A stretch of 49,669 bases of DNA. It comes from Treponema sp. (GTDB lineage: Bacteria; Spirochaetota; Spirochaetia; Treponematales; Breznakiellaceae). This document shows positions 15,009 to 23,323 of the stretch, one piece after another; within the stretch, counting starts at the first letter, position 1; every line of letters starts with the position of its first letter. The notes under the pieces are model-generated. The model saw only the letters and a program-made list of their open reading frames with translations, ran no database searches and was not told the DNA's origin. Made by a program: the position numbers and the translations under genes. The stretch covers positions 1 through 49,669 of the forward strand of contig WQZG01000017.1 in the NCBI GenBank assembly GCA_009780855.1. The letters run 5' to 3'.

Positions 15009-15902
15009 ATGGGAACCATGCGTCTGGGAAAAAGCGATTTTATCCTTCTCTTTTTTATCAATACAGCGGTGATACTTCTTTTAATTGTGATAGTGTATCC
15101 CCTGATTTACGTTATTTCCTGCTCAATTAGTTCTCCGGATTTGGTTTCTGCGGGAAAAATTTGGCTCCTGCCCAGAGGGTTAAATATTCTTGGTTACAAA
15201 CGCGTGTTCCAGGATCCTGCGATCCTTACAGGTTACAGGAATACCATTCTTTATACCTTTTTTGGTACAATGATCAACCTTATAGTTACTGTCCCTGCCG
15301 GGTATTCCCTTTCCAAGTCTTTTATCCCCGGCCGTAACATTATTATGGGCATTTTTCTTTTTACGATGTATTTTTCAGGGGGGCTCATCCCCACTTTTAT
15401 TCTAGTCAGTTCGCTTGGACTCTTTAATAATCCGCTGGTGCTGGTAATCCTTGGAGCTTTTAGTGTTTACAACAGCATCATCTGCCGGACGTTCTTTTCT
15501 GCTGTCCCAAAGGAAATGGAAGAAGCCGCTATGATTGACGGGGCATCTCCGTCGCGCACGTTTTTCCAGATTGTTCTGCCTGTATCGCAGGCCCTGCTTG
15601 GCGTTATGGTATTGTACTTTGCGGTAGGTCACTGGAATTCATATTTTAACGCGATGATTTATATCGTAAAGGACAGCATAAAACCCCTGCAGCTTATTCT
15701 GCGCAGGATATTAATTCTTGAGACAACATCAGCGGCCATGATGGAAGCCGGTGCTGATGAATATATGGGCGAACTGTACCAGGTCAGGGAATTGATAAAA
15801 TACGCGGTAATTGTTGTTTCATCATTACCCGTATTGATAATGTATCCGTTTTTACAAAAGTATTTTAACAAGGGCGTAATGCTGGGCTCGGTTAAAGGTT
15901 AG
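15009..15902 (+). CDS. ABC transporter permease, LplC/YtcP-like
   Basis: 297 residues with six membrane segments and the EAA motif EAAMIDGASPSRTFFQIVLP (COG0395 branch that partners LplB). It begins 9 nt after the LplB stop, with AGAAGGA ahead of the ATG. The C-terminus ends in KYFNKGVMLGSVKG, a hallmark of this subfamily. Confidence 0.9.
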   Translation: MGTMRLGKSDFILLFFINTAVILLLIVIVYPLIYVISCSISSPDLVSAGKIWLLPRGLNILGYKRVFQDPAILTGYRNTILYTFFGTMINLIVTVPAGYSLSKSFIPGRNIIMGIFLFTMYFSGGLIPTFILVSSLGLFNNPLVLVILGAFSVYNSIICRTFFSAVPKEMEEAAMIDGASPSRTFFQIVLPVSQALLGVMVLYFAVGHWNSYFNAMIYIVKDSIKPLQLILRRILILETTSAAMMEAGADEYMGELYQVRELIKYAVIVVSSLPVLIMYPFLQKYFNKGVMLGSVKG

Positions 15903-15911
15903 GGCATTTAT

Positions 15912-15927
15912 CTGTCCGTCCGGACAG
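15912..15927. promoter_or_regulatory. Intercistronic hairpin before lplA-like gene
   Basis: CTGTCCG (15912-15918) and CGGACAG (15921-15927) form a tight stem between the permease stop and the binding-protein start. As at 3779-3793 in the other transporter operon, it may set the higher level of the binding protein. Confidence 0.4.
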
Positions 15928-15954
15928 TTAATAAATTAATCAAGGAGAATCACG

Positions 15955-17544
15955 ATGGTAAAAAGGAAAATCCGAAGGATTGTTTTAACAGCGCTTGTTT
16001 TGCTGGCTGCGGCGCAGTTTCTGATGGCAGGGGGCGGACAGCAGGCCGGCGGATCGGTGGCTGTTCCTGAAGGAATGGCACTCACCGGCTATCCCATTGT
16101 CAAAGATAAAATCACCGTACAAAGCGCCATAACTTCCGTAGTTAAACTGGATCAGCCCCGTGTACTGTGGACAAAACTGGAAGAACTCACCAACATTCAT
16201 ACCGATTTTTTTATGGTTGAAACTGCCCAGCTTGCGGCATATCTTGCGGCCGGGAACTTTCCGGATTTCTTCCACAATAACCTGCCTGCGGTGTATATAA
16301 ACGATTATGGAATTCTGGGTAACCGGTTTGTCGATTACAACAGCATTTTGCAATATATGCCAAACATGGCGCAATGCTTCAAAGATTACCCAATAGCCAA
16401 AAAGAAAATGACGGAAACCAACGGCGCTGTTTACCAGACTCCGACTTTCAACCTGGAAGTTACCGGGAGCTGGGCCAGATTTTATTACCGCAAAGACATA
16501 ATGGCCAAATACAATCTGCCCGTACCAGGTACACTGGATGAATTCTACAATACCCTGGTAACCCTTAAAAACGCCATGGGCACCGCTCCCTGGGTAATGG
16601 ACATGGGTTATATTGAAATGTGGTTCTTCCCGTCGTTTGGTAATTTTATCGATCCTGGATTTGACAGCGATTCAAACGGAAAAGTTGTATTTAACCGTAC
16701 ATCCGATCAGTACAGGCGTTTTTTGACCTATCTGAACAAAATGTATAAGGAAGGCCTGCTGCATAATGAGTTCCTTACCCTGGACGGCACCGCCAGGCTT
16801 GCCCTGGTTAAGTCCGGTTCGGTTGTTTTTTGCGGCAACGAAATTCAAAATACAGCCATTACTGATTTCCCCAGCGGCAACTGGGACATAGGAGTTCCAA
16901 AGCCGTTCACTTCCCAGTGGAACAGCGCCACAAAGGTTAAACGCAACCCATCTGAAACTGCCGGCGGTTTTGCGATCAGTTCCAGATCAAAATATGTCGC
17001 CCAGATTGCCAGGATGCTGGACATCGGCTGGGCCACAAAAGAAGTATCTCCGGGCACCGGCCTTTACGGCGACGCTTTCTGTTACGGACCGGAAAACCTT
17101 ACCTGGAAATTTACCAATCCGCAAAAAACCGAATTTACGTTCATAGTCCCGCCGCAGGTAAATGTTCCCCCGACCGTTTATCAATATGATTATGTAATTT
17201 ACACCAACCAGGGAATGCCAAGGGCTCTGACCAACGCTGTAACTTCGGAAAAAAGCAACAACCAAACCCGGCAGCTGGAATTTCTGGCAAACTTGAATCC
17301 CAATACCACAGATACCTTCTTCCCCATCAGCTTTATCAAGTTCACCGATGATGAACAGGCGATCATTGACAACAAATACACCGATATTAATACCTACATG
17401 ACCGAAATGCGCGCCAAGTTTATTACCGGTGTAGCGAACATCGACACTGAGTGGGATAATTATGTTAGAACGATTAATAACATGGGTATCGCCGATGTAA
17501 TTAAAGTACACCAGGCAGCCTTTGATCGCTGGAACGCCAAATAG
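15955..17544 (+). CDS. Extracellular solute-binding protein, LplA-like
   Basis: 529 residues, in the usual size range of LplA proteins (about 500-560). The signal peptide runs to about residue 26 (LLAAAQFLMAGGGQQ) and, as in the other binding protein here, has no lipobox cysteine. The mature part shows the binding-protein fold (NFPDFFHNNLPAVYINDYG; SWARFYYRKDIMAKYNLPVP) and the family's C-terminal helices. AAGGAGAA lies 6 nt before the ATG. It is last in lplB-lplC-lplA and the divergent AraC-type protein probably controls it. The ligand is unknown. Confidence 0.9.
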   Translation: MVKRKIRRIVLTALVLLAAAQFLMAGGGQQAGGSVAVPEGMALTGYPIVKDKITVQSAITSVVKLDQPRVLWTKLEELTNIHTDFFMVETAQLAAYLAAGNFPDFFHNNLPAVYINDYGILGNRFVDYNSILQYMPNMAQCFKDYPIAKKKMTETNGAVYQTPTFNLEVTGSWARFYYRKDIMAKYNLPVPGTLDEFYNTLVTLKNAMGTAPWVMDMGYIEMWFFPSFGNFIDPGFDSDSNGKVVFNRTSDQYRRFLTYLNKMYKEGLLHNEFLTLDGTARLALVKSGSVVFCGNEIQNTAITDFPSGNWDIGVPKPFTSQWNSATKVKRNPSETAGGFAISSRSKYVAQIARMLDIGWATKEVSPGTGLYGDAFCYGPENLTWKFTNPQKTEFTFIVPPQVNVPPTVYQYDYVIYTNQGMPRALTNAVTSEKSNNQTRQLEFLANLNPNTTDTFFPISFIKFTDDEQAIIDNKYTDINTYMTEMRAKFITGVANIDTEWDNYVRTINNMGIADVIKVHQAAFDRWNAK

Positions 17545-17552
17545 ATTTTTCC

Positions 17553-17601
17553 AAAAACATCCCGCACGGACGAAGGCTGGCGCCAGTGTCTGCGCGGGGT
17601 G
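17553..17601 (-). terminator. Strong hairpin between convergent genes
   Basis: Arms CATCCCGCACGGAC (17558-17571) and GTCTGCGCGGGGTG (17588-17601) pair with two wobbles and one mismatch, and an inner CTGGCGCCAG can extend the stem. On the minus strand it is followed by five U residues (17557-17553), so it should end the minus-strand gene at 17607; it may also slow plus-strand readthrough from the lplA-like gene. Confidence 0.6.
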
Positions 17602-17606
17602 AACTG

Positions 17607-18329
17607 TCAATACGCCGAAAAAGGCACTATTTCCCTGATTTCCACATAAAACCTCGCAGAACAGGCCCAGCGTCCGGCGTCAAGCCAATAAACGGGGAAG
17701 GCCTGCAGGCTGATGTATCCCCTGGCTTCTTTGGGCCGGTTCCTTTCGCTTCCTTGCAGCATTGCCCTTACGGCTGCCCTGGCCGCGTCTTCCATGGCCA
17801 GTTTTTTGATTTTTAACCAGTCGGATACCTGGTCCGGCAGGCCCAGCGGACCATAACCGACGGCCTGCGCTGTCCTGATTGTACCAGTCTTCCAGGTCTG
17901 AATGCGGCGAAGCTGGTTTGCGTCGGGACGGAAATCCATCCACGCCCGCAGACGCATGTCCCTGATATCGGCCTGTGTCACCTTGAGCCCGGAATCTCCC
18001 CATGGAATTTCTCCCAGGGGATTAAGTTCAAAAACCTCCGCCATATTTCGTGCTTTTTCCCCAATTTCATAATCAAAGGACCAGCCGTAAATACTCGCGG
18101 AAAAAAACATGGCCGCTTCTTCCAGCGCCCGTTTATATGCGTCGTCGCGGTCCAGGGGATATTTCTCGTCAACATAGGCGCCGTACACCGGCTCAAGCTC
18201 AACCATTACCTCGCCCCGGAGTACTTCCTGCGAATAAACCGGAGCAGACAAAAATATAACAACCAGGAAGAAGATCAACCGCGAACCGCATAAAAGTTTT
18301 CGAGCGGTAAAATTCTTAATATTTTTCAT
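17607..18329 (-). CDS. Exported protein of unknown function
   Basis: 240 residues. The signal peptide runs to about residue 34 (LIFFLVVIFLSAPVYSQ, cut after YSQ or VYS). The mature part is soluble, with PLDRDDAYKRALEEAAMFFSA early and MEDAARAAVRAMLQG later, reminiscent of LPP20/FlgT-like envelope proteins that have an Asp/Ala helix of this type; I do not claim membership. It ends at a terminator shared with the convergent transporter operon. Confidence 0.7.
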   Translation of the reverse strand: MKNIKNFTARKLLCGSRLIFFLVVIFLSAPVYSQEVLRGEVMVELEPVYGAYVDEKYPLDRDDAYKRALEEAAMFFSASIYGWSFDYEIGEKARNMAEVFELNPLGEIPWGDSGLKVTQADIRDMRLRAWMDFRPDANQLRRIQTWKTGTIRTAQAVGYGPLGLPDQVSDWLKIKKLAMEDAARAAVRAMLQGSERNRPKEARGYISLQAFPVYWLDAGRWACSARFYVEIREIVPFSAY

Positions 18330-18359
18330 TTCCTGCTGATATTATCGGCAGCAGGCGTA

Positions 18360-18992
18360 TTAACTTCTCATCGCGCGCCACGGATTTATTCCAAAGCGGA
18401 TCATAAAATAGAACCAGCCAAAGGCGACGCCGGCAAGATGGGTAAGGTGGGCTACATTCCCGCCAAAACCTACGATCATCGAAATTAGTTCAATCGCAGT
18501 AAAGCCCAGTACCATTATGGGAGCCCGCAGCGGAAGGATTCCCCAAATGTAGAGAACCGACCTGGGAAACAGCACGGCGTATGCAAGCTGGACCGCAAAA
18601 ACAGCACCGGAAGCGCCCATTAAAAAAACCACCCAGGAGCCGGAAAGCGCAAAAATAATAAATGAAAATACACCGGCGAGGATCCCGGTCAGCAGATAAT
18701 ATAAAAGAAATTCTTTGCTTCCCATCTGGCGTTCAACATTGGGCCCAAAGATAAAAAGAGCCAGCATGTTAAAAAGAATGTGTGTAAAGGATGAGGGATC
18801 ATGTACAAACATATAGGTAACAAACTGCCATACCCAGCCATGGACAATGGCGGCCGGAATCAATGACATATAAGCGTAAACCGGAATCTGTTTTAAAAAT
18901 ATCTCCGCCAGATAAACCAGAATATTAATCCCTATTAACATAAAGACCATATTATTATTGCTGTACCTGAATGGTTTTTGCAAAAAACTCAT
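18360..18992 (-). CDS. Rhomboid-family intramembrane serine protease
   Basis: 210 residues, six membrane segments. The catalytic serine lies in GASGAVFA and the catalytic histidine in VAHLTHLAGVAFG; the L1 loop region and THILFNMLALFIFGPNVER with the conserved HxxxN are present. It cleaves membrane-spanning substrates inside the inner membrane. ATG 18992 is chosen because the protein there begins like other rhomboids and its ATG overlaps the stop of the upstream relic (ATGA). A frame extension to 19130 is really the relic in another frame. Confidence 0.9.
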   Translation of the reverse strand: MSFLQKPFRYSNNNMVFMLIGINILVYLAEIFLKQIPVYAYMSLIPAAIVHGWVWQFVTYMFVHDPSSFTHILFNMLALFIFGPNVERQMGSKEFLLYYLLTGILAGVFSFIIFALSGSWVVFLMGASGAVFAVQLAYAVLFPRSVLYIWGILPLRAPIMVLGFTAIELISMIVGFGGNVAHLTHLAGVAFGWFYFMIRFGINPWRAMRS

Positions 18993-19144
18993 ATTATTTT
19001 TTCCCTGATTAATTTTAAATTGTCCATGACCGTGCCGGCCGGAAAATATTCCGGTCCGATATAACCCCTGTAACCTGCTGTTTCCAGCGCCGCGGTACTG
19101 TCTGTCCCGCGGAATACCGAATCTATGCAAACACTAAATTTCAT
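18989..19144 (-). pseudogene. Collapsed sugar isomerase (TIM-barrel) relic
   Basis: A 51-codon frame begins MKFSVCIDSVFRGTDS, the standard first strand of hydroxypyruvate-isomerase-like TIM barrels, then jumps to ALETAGYRGYIGPEYFPAG and KLIREKII, the last strand and helix of the same family. About 200 residues in between are gone, in frame. It still has an ATG and a stop, and the stop overlaps the rhomboid start by 4 nt, so it may now act as a leader for rhomboid translation. No ribosome binding site is evident before 19144. Confidence 0.6.
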
Positions 19145-19153
19145 AATTATCTG

Positions 19154-19166
19154 TAACATAATGTTA
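19154..19166. promoter_or_regulatory. Perfect 13-bp palindrome upstream of the relic/rhomboid unit
   Basis: TAACAT-A-ATGTTA lies 10 nt upstream of the relic's ATG in an AT-rich gap, a fitting place for an operator. Confidence 0.35.
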
Positions 19167-19213
19167 TTTCAGTGTAAAGTAATCAATATATTTTAAAATT
19201 AAATTTAAAAATC

Positions 19214-19837
19214 TTACCATTCGCGGGGTTTAAACCTGGGCGGTATGTTAATCCGGACAGTATCTCCTGTTTGTTCTATTACGTAAAAACCGTTTTTATG
19301 GGCATAATCCCGGGTCGAACTTGTCATTATTGCACCGGCAATCGCTCCGCGGAATTTTCTTTTGTCGCTGCGTGCGTCTGCCCGGCGGCGCAATACTTCC
19401 ATCCGTTTAATGTGTTCGTCCACATCTTTTTGGAGAGGCTTGGTTTTTACTTCTACGGCTATTACAACATCGCCGTCTTCCAGCAGGATGTCTATCTCGG
19501 CAATGGTCCGGCCTGTGGAATCGGTTATTTTTTGGTTTTGTGAAGTTGTATCAAATGAAAATCCCATTTCGTTGAATTTTTCGTTTATGCTGGGAGTTAC
19601 CAGATGTTCGGCAAGTTCACCAAAACGGTTGCCCAGCTCACCGATTTTTTTATCGGTCTCCTTCATCTGTTTATCTGTATCCTTCATTCGTTTATCTGTT
19701 TCCTTCATTCGTTTATCTGTTTCCTTCATACTTTCTCTTAATTCATTCTGAAGTTTGGCAGTCTCTTCCAGAATTGCCCAGATCTCTTCCGGGGCGGGAA
19801 TGCGGGTTTTTCCGGGAATTGACGATGTTTGTGCCAT
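19214..19837 (-). CDS. DUF3782-like protein with PD-(D/E)XK nuclease fold
   Basis: 207 residues. Residues about 20-75 form a coiled coil built of near-identical heptads (MKETDKR). The C-terminal half has the restriction-endonuclease-like core: AEIDILLEDGDVVIAVEVKT, with Asp, Glu and Lys at catalytic positions (D, ExK). Such DUF3782/DUF3782-like proteins are frequent in spirochaetes and cyanobacteria, often in several copies, and none is well characterised. The repeat DNA (19649-19732) can vary in copy number. GGAG precedes ATG 19837. Nuclease activity is only inferred from the motif. Confidence 0.75.
   Translation of the reverse strand: MAQTSSIPGKTRIPAPEEIWAILEETAKLQNELRESMKETDKRMKETDKRMKDTDKQMKETDKKIGELGNRFGELAEHLVTPSINEKFNEMGFSFDTTSQNQKITDSTGRTIAEIDILLEDGDVVIAVEVKTKPLQKDVDEHIKRMEVLRRRADARSDKRKFRGAIAGAIMTSSTRDYAHKNGFYVIEQTGDTVRINIPPRFKPREW
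19649..19732. repeat. 21-bp tandem repeat, four copies, coding heptads
   Basis: Four adjoining copies of about TTTATCTGTTTCCTTCATTC plus one base; two adjacent copies are nearly identical. Each codes one heptad of the coiled coil. Loss or gain of a copy keeps frame and shortens or lengthens the coil. Confidence 0.85.
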
Positions 19838-19897
19838 AATATTCTCCTGTCATATATAATATAGCGGTTCAAACCATAAACGGCAACATTTTTAAAA

Positions 19898-20902
19898 TTA
19901 TTTACTGTTGTCTGTAAATCCGGTAATTTCCCTGTAGTCGGCGATGGTCTGCGCGTGAACAAGGCGATCCCTCAGTTTTGCGCCGCCGGCAGTTCCTGAG
20001 CCTTTGGTATACGCGCAGAACGCCCTGCGCATTTCCCGGCAGGCAGCGGTTTCGCCGATATCGGCGGCCAGCAGGTCCAGATGTTTAAAAGCTGCCGCGA
20101 ACCTTTCATTGACAGACGGTTCGGCAAATGCTTTTTTTTGCAGAAGATTTTTTGTCTGCCCAAAAATAAAAGGGTTCCCCTGGGCGCCCCTGGCAAACAT
20201 TACAGCTGCGCAGCCTGTCTGCTCAAGCATTCTTTGCGCGTCCTGCGGCGAAAAAAGATCGCCTGAACCGGCTACAGGAACCTTAAGCCCGGAAACGAGA
20301 TCGCCGATATGCAGCCAGTTGCTTTTGCCGCTGTAACCCTGGGCCCGTGTCCGCGGATGCAGGCATACCATGGCCGCTCCCGCCTGCGCGGCAATGGCCG
20401 CGCATTCAGCATAGTTAATCGAATTTGAATCCCAGCCGGATCGCATTTTAACTGTAACCGGCGCGCCGTTAAGAGCTTCCCTGCAAGCCCTGACCACGGC
20501 TTCCACTATCCTGCCCAGCAAAGCCGGGTTGCGCATAAGCGCGGAACCGGCGCCGGTTTTTACAACTTTGGGAACAGGGCAGCCGCAATTGATATCGACA
20601 GCTTCAGGATGAAAAGGCTCAAGCAGTTTTGCCGCTTTATACATCACATCCGGTTCTGAACCAAACAGCTGGATTGCATAAGCTTTCTCGTTATCAGCGC
20701 GTCTGCATAATGTAAAAGTTTTGGCGCCTTCGCGTACCAGAGCTTCCGATGACGCCAGTTCGGTATATGTAAAATCGGCTCCAAGTTCCGCGCAAACTGA
20801 ACGGTAAGCCCGGTCTGTGTAACCGGCTACGGGCGCCAAAAAAATATTACCGGGTAATTCCAGGGTACCAATCCTTATGGGTCGGTAAAGGGGTTCATTC
20901 AT
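19898..20902 (-). CDS. dusB: tRNA-dihydrouridine synthase, DusB family
   Basis: 334 residues. The FMN-binding TIM barrel starts FLAPVAGYTDRAYRSVCAEL. The catalytic cysteine lies in DINCGCPVPKVVKTGAGSAL, and VTVKMRSGWD and ARGAQGNPFIF carry the FMN phosphate contacts. It reduces uridine in the tRNA D-loop. Minus strand, downstream of tatD by about 60 nt, with an imperfect hairpin in between. No strong Shine-Dalgarno is seen at ATG 20902. It might be DusA-like in detail, but length and the GCPVP segment favour DusB. Confidence 0.9.
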   Translation of the reverse strand: MNEPLYRPIRIGTLELPGNIFLAPVAGYTDRAYRSVCAELGADFTYTELASSEALVREGAKTFTLCRRADNEKAYAIQLFGSEPDVMYKAAKLLEPFHPEAVDINCGCPVPKVVKTGAGSALMRNPALLGRIVEAVVRACREALNGAPVTVKMRSGWDSNSINYAECAAIAAQAGAAMVCLHPRTRAQGYSGKSNWLHIGDLVSGLKVPVAGSGDLFSPQDAQRMLEQTGCAAVMFARGAQGNPFIFGQTKNLLQKKAFAEPSVNERFAAAFKHLDLLAADIGETAACREMRRAFCAYTKGSGTAGGAKLRDRLVHAQTIADYREITGFTDNSK

Positions 20903-20924
20903 AATTGTAATTTACTGCGGGCGT

Positions 20925-20959
20925 CTGTAAGCCTGCAATCGTAGATTTGCAGCTTACAG
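20925..20959. other. Imperfect hairpin between tatD and dusB
   Basis: CTGTAAGCCTGCAA pairs with TTGCAGCTTACAG, with one base bulged, around a 7-8 nt loop. It lies just after the tatD stop on the minus strand but has no U tract, so it may stabilise or process the mRNA rather than terminate it. Confidence 0.4.
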
Positions 20960-20963
20960 CCTG

Positions 20964-21740
20964 TCACTCATTTGGCAGTCCAAAAAATTTATTTGCATTT
21001 GTCCAGAGCGCCGCCGCCAGCTCTTCTTCGCCGATCTCAAGCATCTCTCCCAGGAACCTTGCTGTAATTGGCAGGTACTTTGGCATATTGCGCTTGCCGC
21101 GGTAATCGGCCGGCACCATAAAGGGGCTTTCTGATTCTATGAGTATGCGATCCAGCGGGAGTACTTCCACGGTTTCGTGCAAATTTTTCGCGTTGCGGTA
21201 TGTCAGGTTACCGGCAAAAGAAAAGTATAAATTCAGATCAAGGGCTTTTTTGGCGTATTCGGCGTCTTCGGAATAGCAGTGAAGCACGCCGCCTTTTGGA
21301 GGCAAACGGTCACGCAGTATATCAAAAACATCCCTGCCTGCGTCTCTGTTATGAATAATAACCGGCAGATTTAATTTAGCCGCCAAATCAAGCTGGGTTA
21401 TAAACAGTTCAATCTGGGATTTTTTATCTCCGAATTTGCGGTAATAATCAAGACCGATCTCTCCCAGTGCAACTACCCTGGGCATCTGGACGCTTTGCTC
21501 TATGGTCTGGATCCAGTCTCTGCCCGGACTCTGCACTTCTGAAGGAGAAACCCCTACCGCGTGATATACATTTACCGCGGATTTGAGATTGTCATAAATT
21601 CTCCCGAAGTCGTGCAGACTGTTGCAGACAGACACGATACGTGAGACCATAGCCTGACTGGCTTCCTTAATAACAATGAGCTGCTCAATAGGGTCATCAC
21701 AAATGAGCCCTATATGGGCATGAGTATCAAAATATTGCAT
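20964..21740 (-). CDS. TatD-family metal-dependent hydrolase
   Basis: 258 residues, amidohydrolase-type barrel. The first metal ligands are in FDTHAHIGL, Glu in ALGEIGLDYYRKFGDK, and later histidines in PVIIHNRDAGRD and LHCYSEDAEYA. Relatives are 3'-5' DNases or D-aminoacyl-tRNA deacylase-like enzymes. In this protein ILIESESPFMVPADYRG replaces the usual TDSP with SESP, a small departure at the final Asp position. Minus strand, upstream of dusB. Confidence 0.85.
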   Translation of the reverse strand: MQYFDTHAHIGLICDDPIEQLIVIKEASQAMVSRIVSVCNSLHDFGRIYDNLKSAVNVYHAVGVSPSEVQSPGRDWIQTIEQSVQMPRVVALGEIGLDYYRKFGDKKSQIELFITQLDLAAKLNLPVIIHNRDAGRDVFDILRDRLPPKGGVLHCYSEDAEYAKKALDLNLYFSFAGNLTYRNAKNLHETVEVLPLDRILIESESPFMVPADYRGKRNMPKYLPITARFLGEMLEIGEEELAAALWTNANKFFGLPNE

Positions 21741-21820
21741 GCAATTATCCGTACAGAAATGAATTTAAGCTTTTTCCAAACTGGATAGCCTTATTTTAAC
21801 ACAGTATTTTGTAACCGTCA

Positions 21821-21850
21821 ATTAAAATTAAATTTATTAAAATTAAATTT
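21821..21850. repeat. 15-bp AT-rich direct duplication
   Basis: ATTAAAATTAAATTT occurs twice, head to tail, immediately after the VOC-protein stop region. It is probably a slippage product; nothing else is visible in this gap. Confidence 0.8.
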
Positions 21851-22265
21851 ATAATCCCATACATTTTCCCTGGGGAGATTGGGGATTGATCTGCATCAGT
21901 TCTATCCGTATACCGTCAGGATCTTTGAGCCATGCCTGAAGATTCCTGTCTTTGCCCTCGCTTACTTCCTTGTCCATGGGGTATCCGGCTTCCTTAATCA
22001 TTTTTACTGCCGAGTGAATATCATCCACCCTCAGGCACAGATGATTGAAACCGCACAGGGAAGATCTCCAGGGATTTTCTTCTTTAGCGTTGTAAAAAAG
22101 TTCAATAAACTGATTCCCGGCCTGCAGGTATTCAATCCAGGGAGCCCCTGTTTCCGGGTGAGCCAGAGAAAATGCTTTTTTAAATCCCAAAACCTTTACA
22201 TAAAAATCCATGGATTTTTCCATGTCTTTGGCATTTACAGCAATGTGGGCAATACCTGTTATCAT
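21849..22265 (-). CDS. VOC-family (glyoxalase-like) protein
   Basis: 138 residues with two beta-alpha-beta-beta-beta modules: GIAHIAVNAKDMEKSMDFYV and FNHLCLRVDDIHSAVKMIKE. Metal ligand positions His (GIAHIAV), Glu (FIELFYN), His (FNHLCLR) and Glu (IRIELMQ) are kept, as in lactoylglutathione lyase and methylmalonyl-CoA epimerase relatives. Substrate unknown. The ATG 22265 is preceded by an A/G-rich GGAGCC about 8 nt away. A 23-bp palindrome lies 36 nt upstream. Confidence 0.8.
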   Translation of the reverse strand: MITGIAHIAVNAKDMEKSMDFYVKVLGFKKAFSLAHPETGAPWIEYLQAGNQFIELFYNAKEENPWRSSLCGFNHLCLRVDDIHSAVKMIKEAGYPMDKEVSEGKDRNLQAWLKDPDGIRIELMQINPQSPQGKCMGL

Positions 22266-22300
22266 TTTTGGCTCCTTTTTTTACCGGGCTTTACAGAACT

Positions 22301-22323
22301 CATGGAAGTATTATACTTCCATG
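22301..22323. promoter_or_regulatory. Perfect palindrome upstream of the VOC gene
   Basis: CATGGAAGTA (22301-22310) and TACTTCCATG (22314-22323) are exact complements around a TTA centre. It lies 36 nt upstream of the VOC-protein start, in the promoter interval, so it is a good operator candidate. No U tract follows, which argues against a terminator. Confidence 0.5.
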
Positions 22324-22537
22324 TCGGAAAAAATACTATACTTTTTATTATTACTTTATAATAACATCTTAATAACACCATATACTTCATAAAATAACAA
22401 ATCTTAAGCTGTCATTTAATAATCCAAAAATTGGATAAATTGGACAAATGTAATAAAATTAATATTTTTTATTGAAATTTTATAAATCAATTATAAATTT
22501 AATTATACATTGTCATTATTTATTTCGAGGTTATGTT
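22324..22537. other. AT-rich gap before the response regulator gene
   Basis: Very AT-rich with several -10-like hexamers; I can place no single promoter with confidence (candidates include TTGGAC at 22440-22445 with TATTTT 17 bp on). No gene is seen. Confidence 0.5.
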
Positions 22538-23218
22538 ATGATAAATATTATCCTGGTTAGCAGTGATGTCCGGGTAAAAGAAGAAATATCTTCTATCATT
22601 ACATCGCATAAAGACCTGGTCCTCCAGGGCCTGGGCAAAGATATCTACGACGCCATTACCATGGTCAGAAAACACAGGCCCGACATTGTATTGTTGGACG
22701 CAGACCTTATATCCAATGATGGCCTGGAGATATGCAATACGCTTAAAAGAAATTCTCCGGCTTCTGCCATTGCAATGATCAGTACGTCGGTCAGGGATTT
22801 TCTTATACATGGAATAGTCAGCAGAATATTTAACGGCTGCCTTCTAAAAGATTCGGATATGAACCAATTGGTAAAAATACTGCGGAAAATTTATTTGGGA
22901 GAGCATTATGTAAATTCCAAAATAATAGCAAGGGCATATGAGATCATTGCGGATTATTTTAAAGGCACAGCGGCTGTGGAATTCATTACCAAAGAAAAAA
23001 AATTTATTACCCGCCCCATTGATTTTTCAAACAGTGAACTGGATGTACTGCGTTTGGTAACCAAAGGGCATAACACCAAGGAAATAGCCAGATCCCTTTA
23101 CCTCAAGGACGGAACTGTCAGAAATTATCTGTCATCAATAATGCACAAGGCCGGAGTCAGCAACAGAACCCAGATGGTTCTGTATGCTCAGCAATACGGA
23201 CTTGCCAAAAAAGAATAA
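22538..23218 (+). CDS. LuxR/NarL-type response regulator (orphan)
   Basis: 226 residues. The receiver domain has the phospho-acceptor Asp in HRPDIVLLDADLISNDG, the Thr/Ser switch in AMISTSVRD and the conserved Lys in CLLKDSD; of the usual paired acidic residues after strand 1 only VSSD is seen. The LuxR helix-turn-helix is NSELDVLRLVTKGHNTKEIA, then VRNYLSSIMHKAGVSNRTQM. No histidine kinase gene adjoins it. ATG 22538 has GAGG 7 nt upstream; an in-frame extension to 22472 has no ribosome site and lies in AT-rich DNA. It precedes xylB by 105 nt on the same strand and may regulate it. Confidence 0.88.
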   Translation: MINIILVSSDVRVKEEISSIITSHKDLVLQGLGKDIYDAITMVRKHRPDIVLLDADLISNDGLEICNTLKRNSPASAIAMISTSVRDFLIHGIVSRIFNGCLLKDSDMNQLVKILRKIYLGEHYVNSKIIARAYEIIADYFKGTAAVEFITKEKKFITRPIDFSNSELDVLRLVTKGHNTKEIARSLYLKDGTVRNYLSSIMHKAGVSNRTQMVLYAQQYGLAKKE

Positions 23219-23240
23219 AGCCCCGCTTAAATAAAATTAT

Positions 23241-23254
23241 CTGATTAATATCAG
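23241..23254. promoter_or_regulatory. Small palindrome upstream of xylB
   Basis: CTGAT-TAAT-ATCAG lies 70 nt before the xylulokinase start, in the only gap on this strand. It could be an operator; alone this is weak evidence. Confidence 0.25.
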
Positions 23255-23323
23255 CTTATTATTATCAACTTGTCAGATCACAGAAATGGTCTTAATATAA
23301 ACATTAATTCAGGAGGCACTATA

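Noticed and set aside
18993-19130. Longer N-terminus for the rhomboid protease
   Set aside because: The extra 46 residues come from a different frame of the isomerase relic; the rhomboid fold starts at MSFLQKP with an ATGA overlap.
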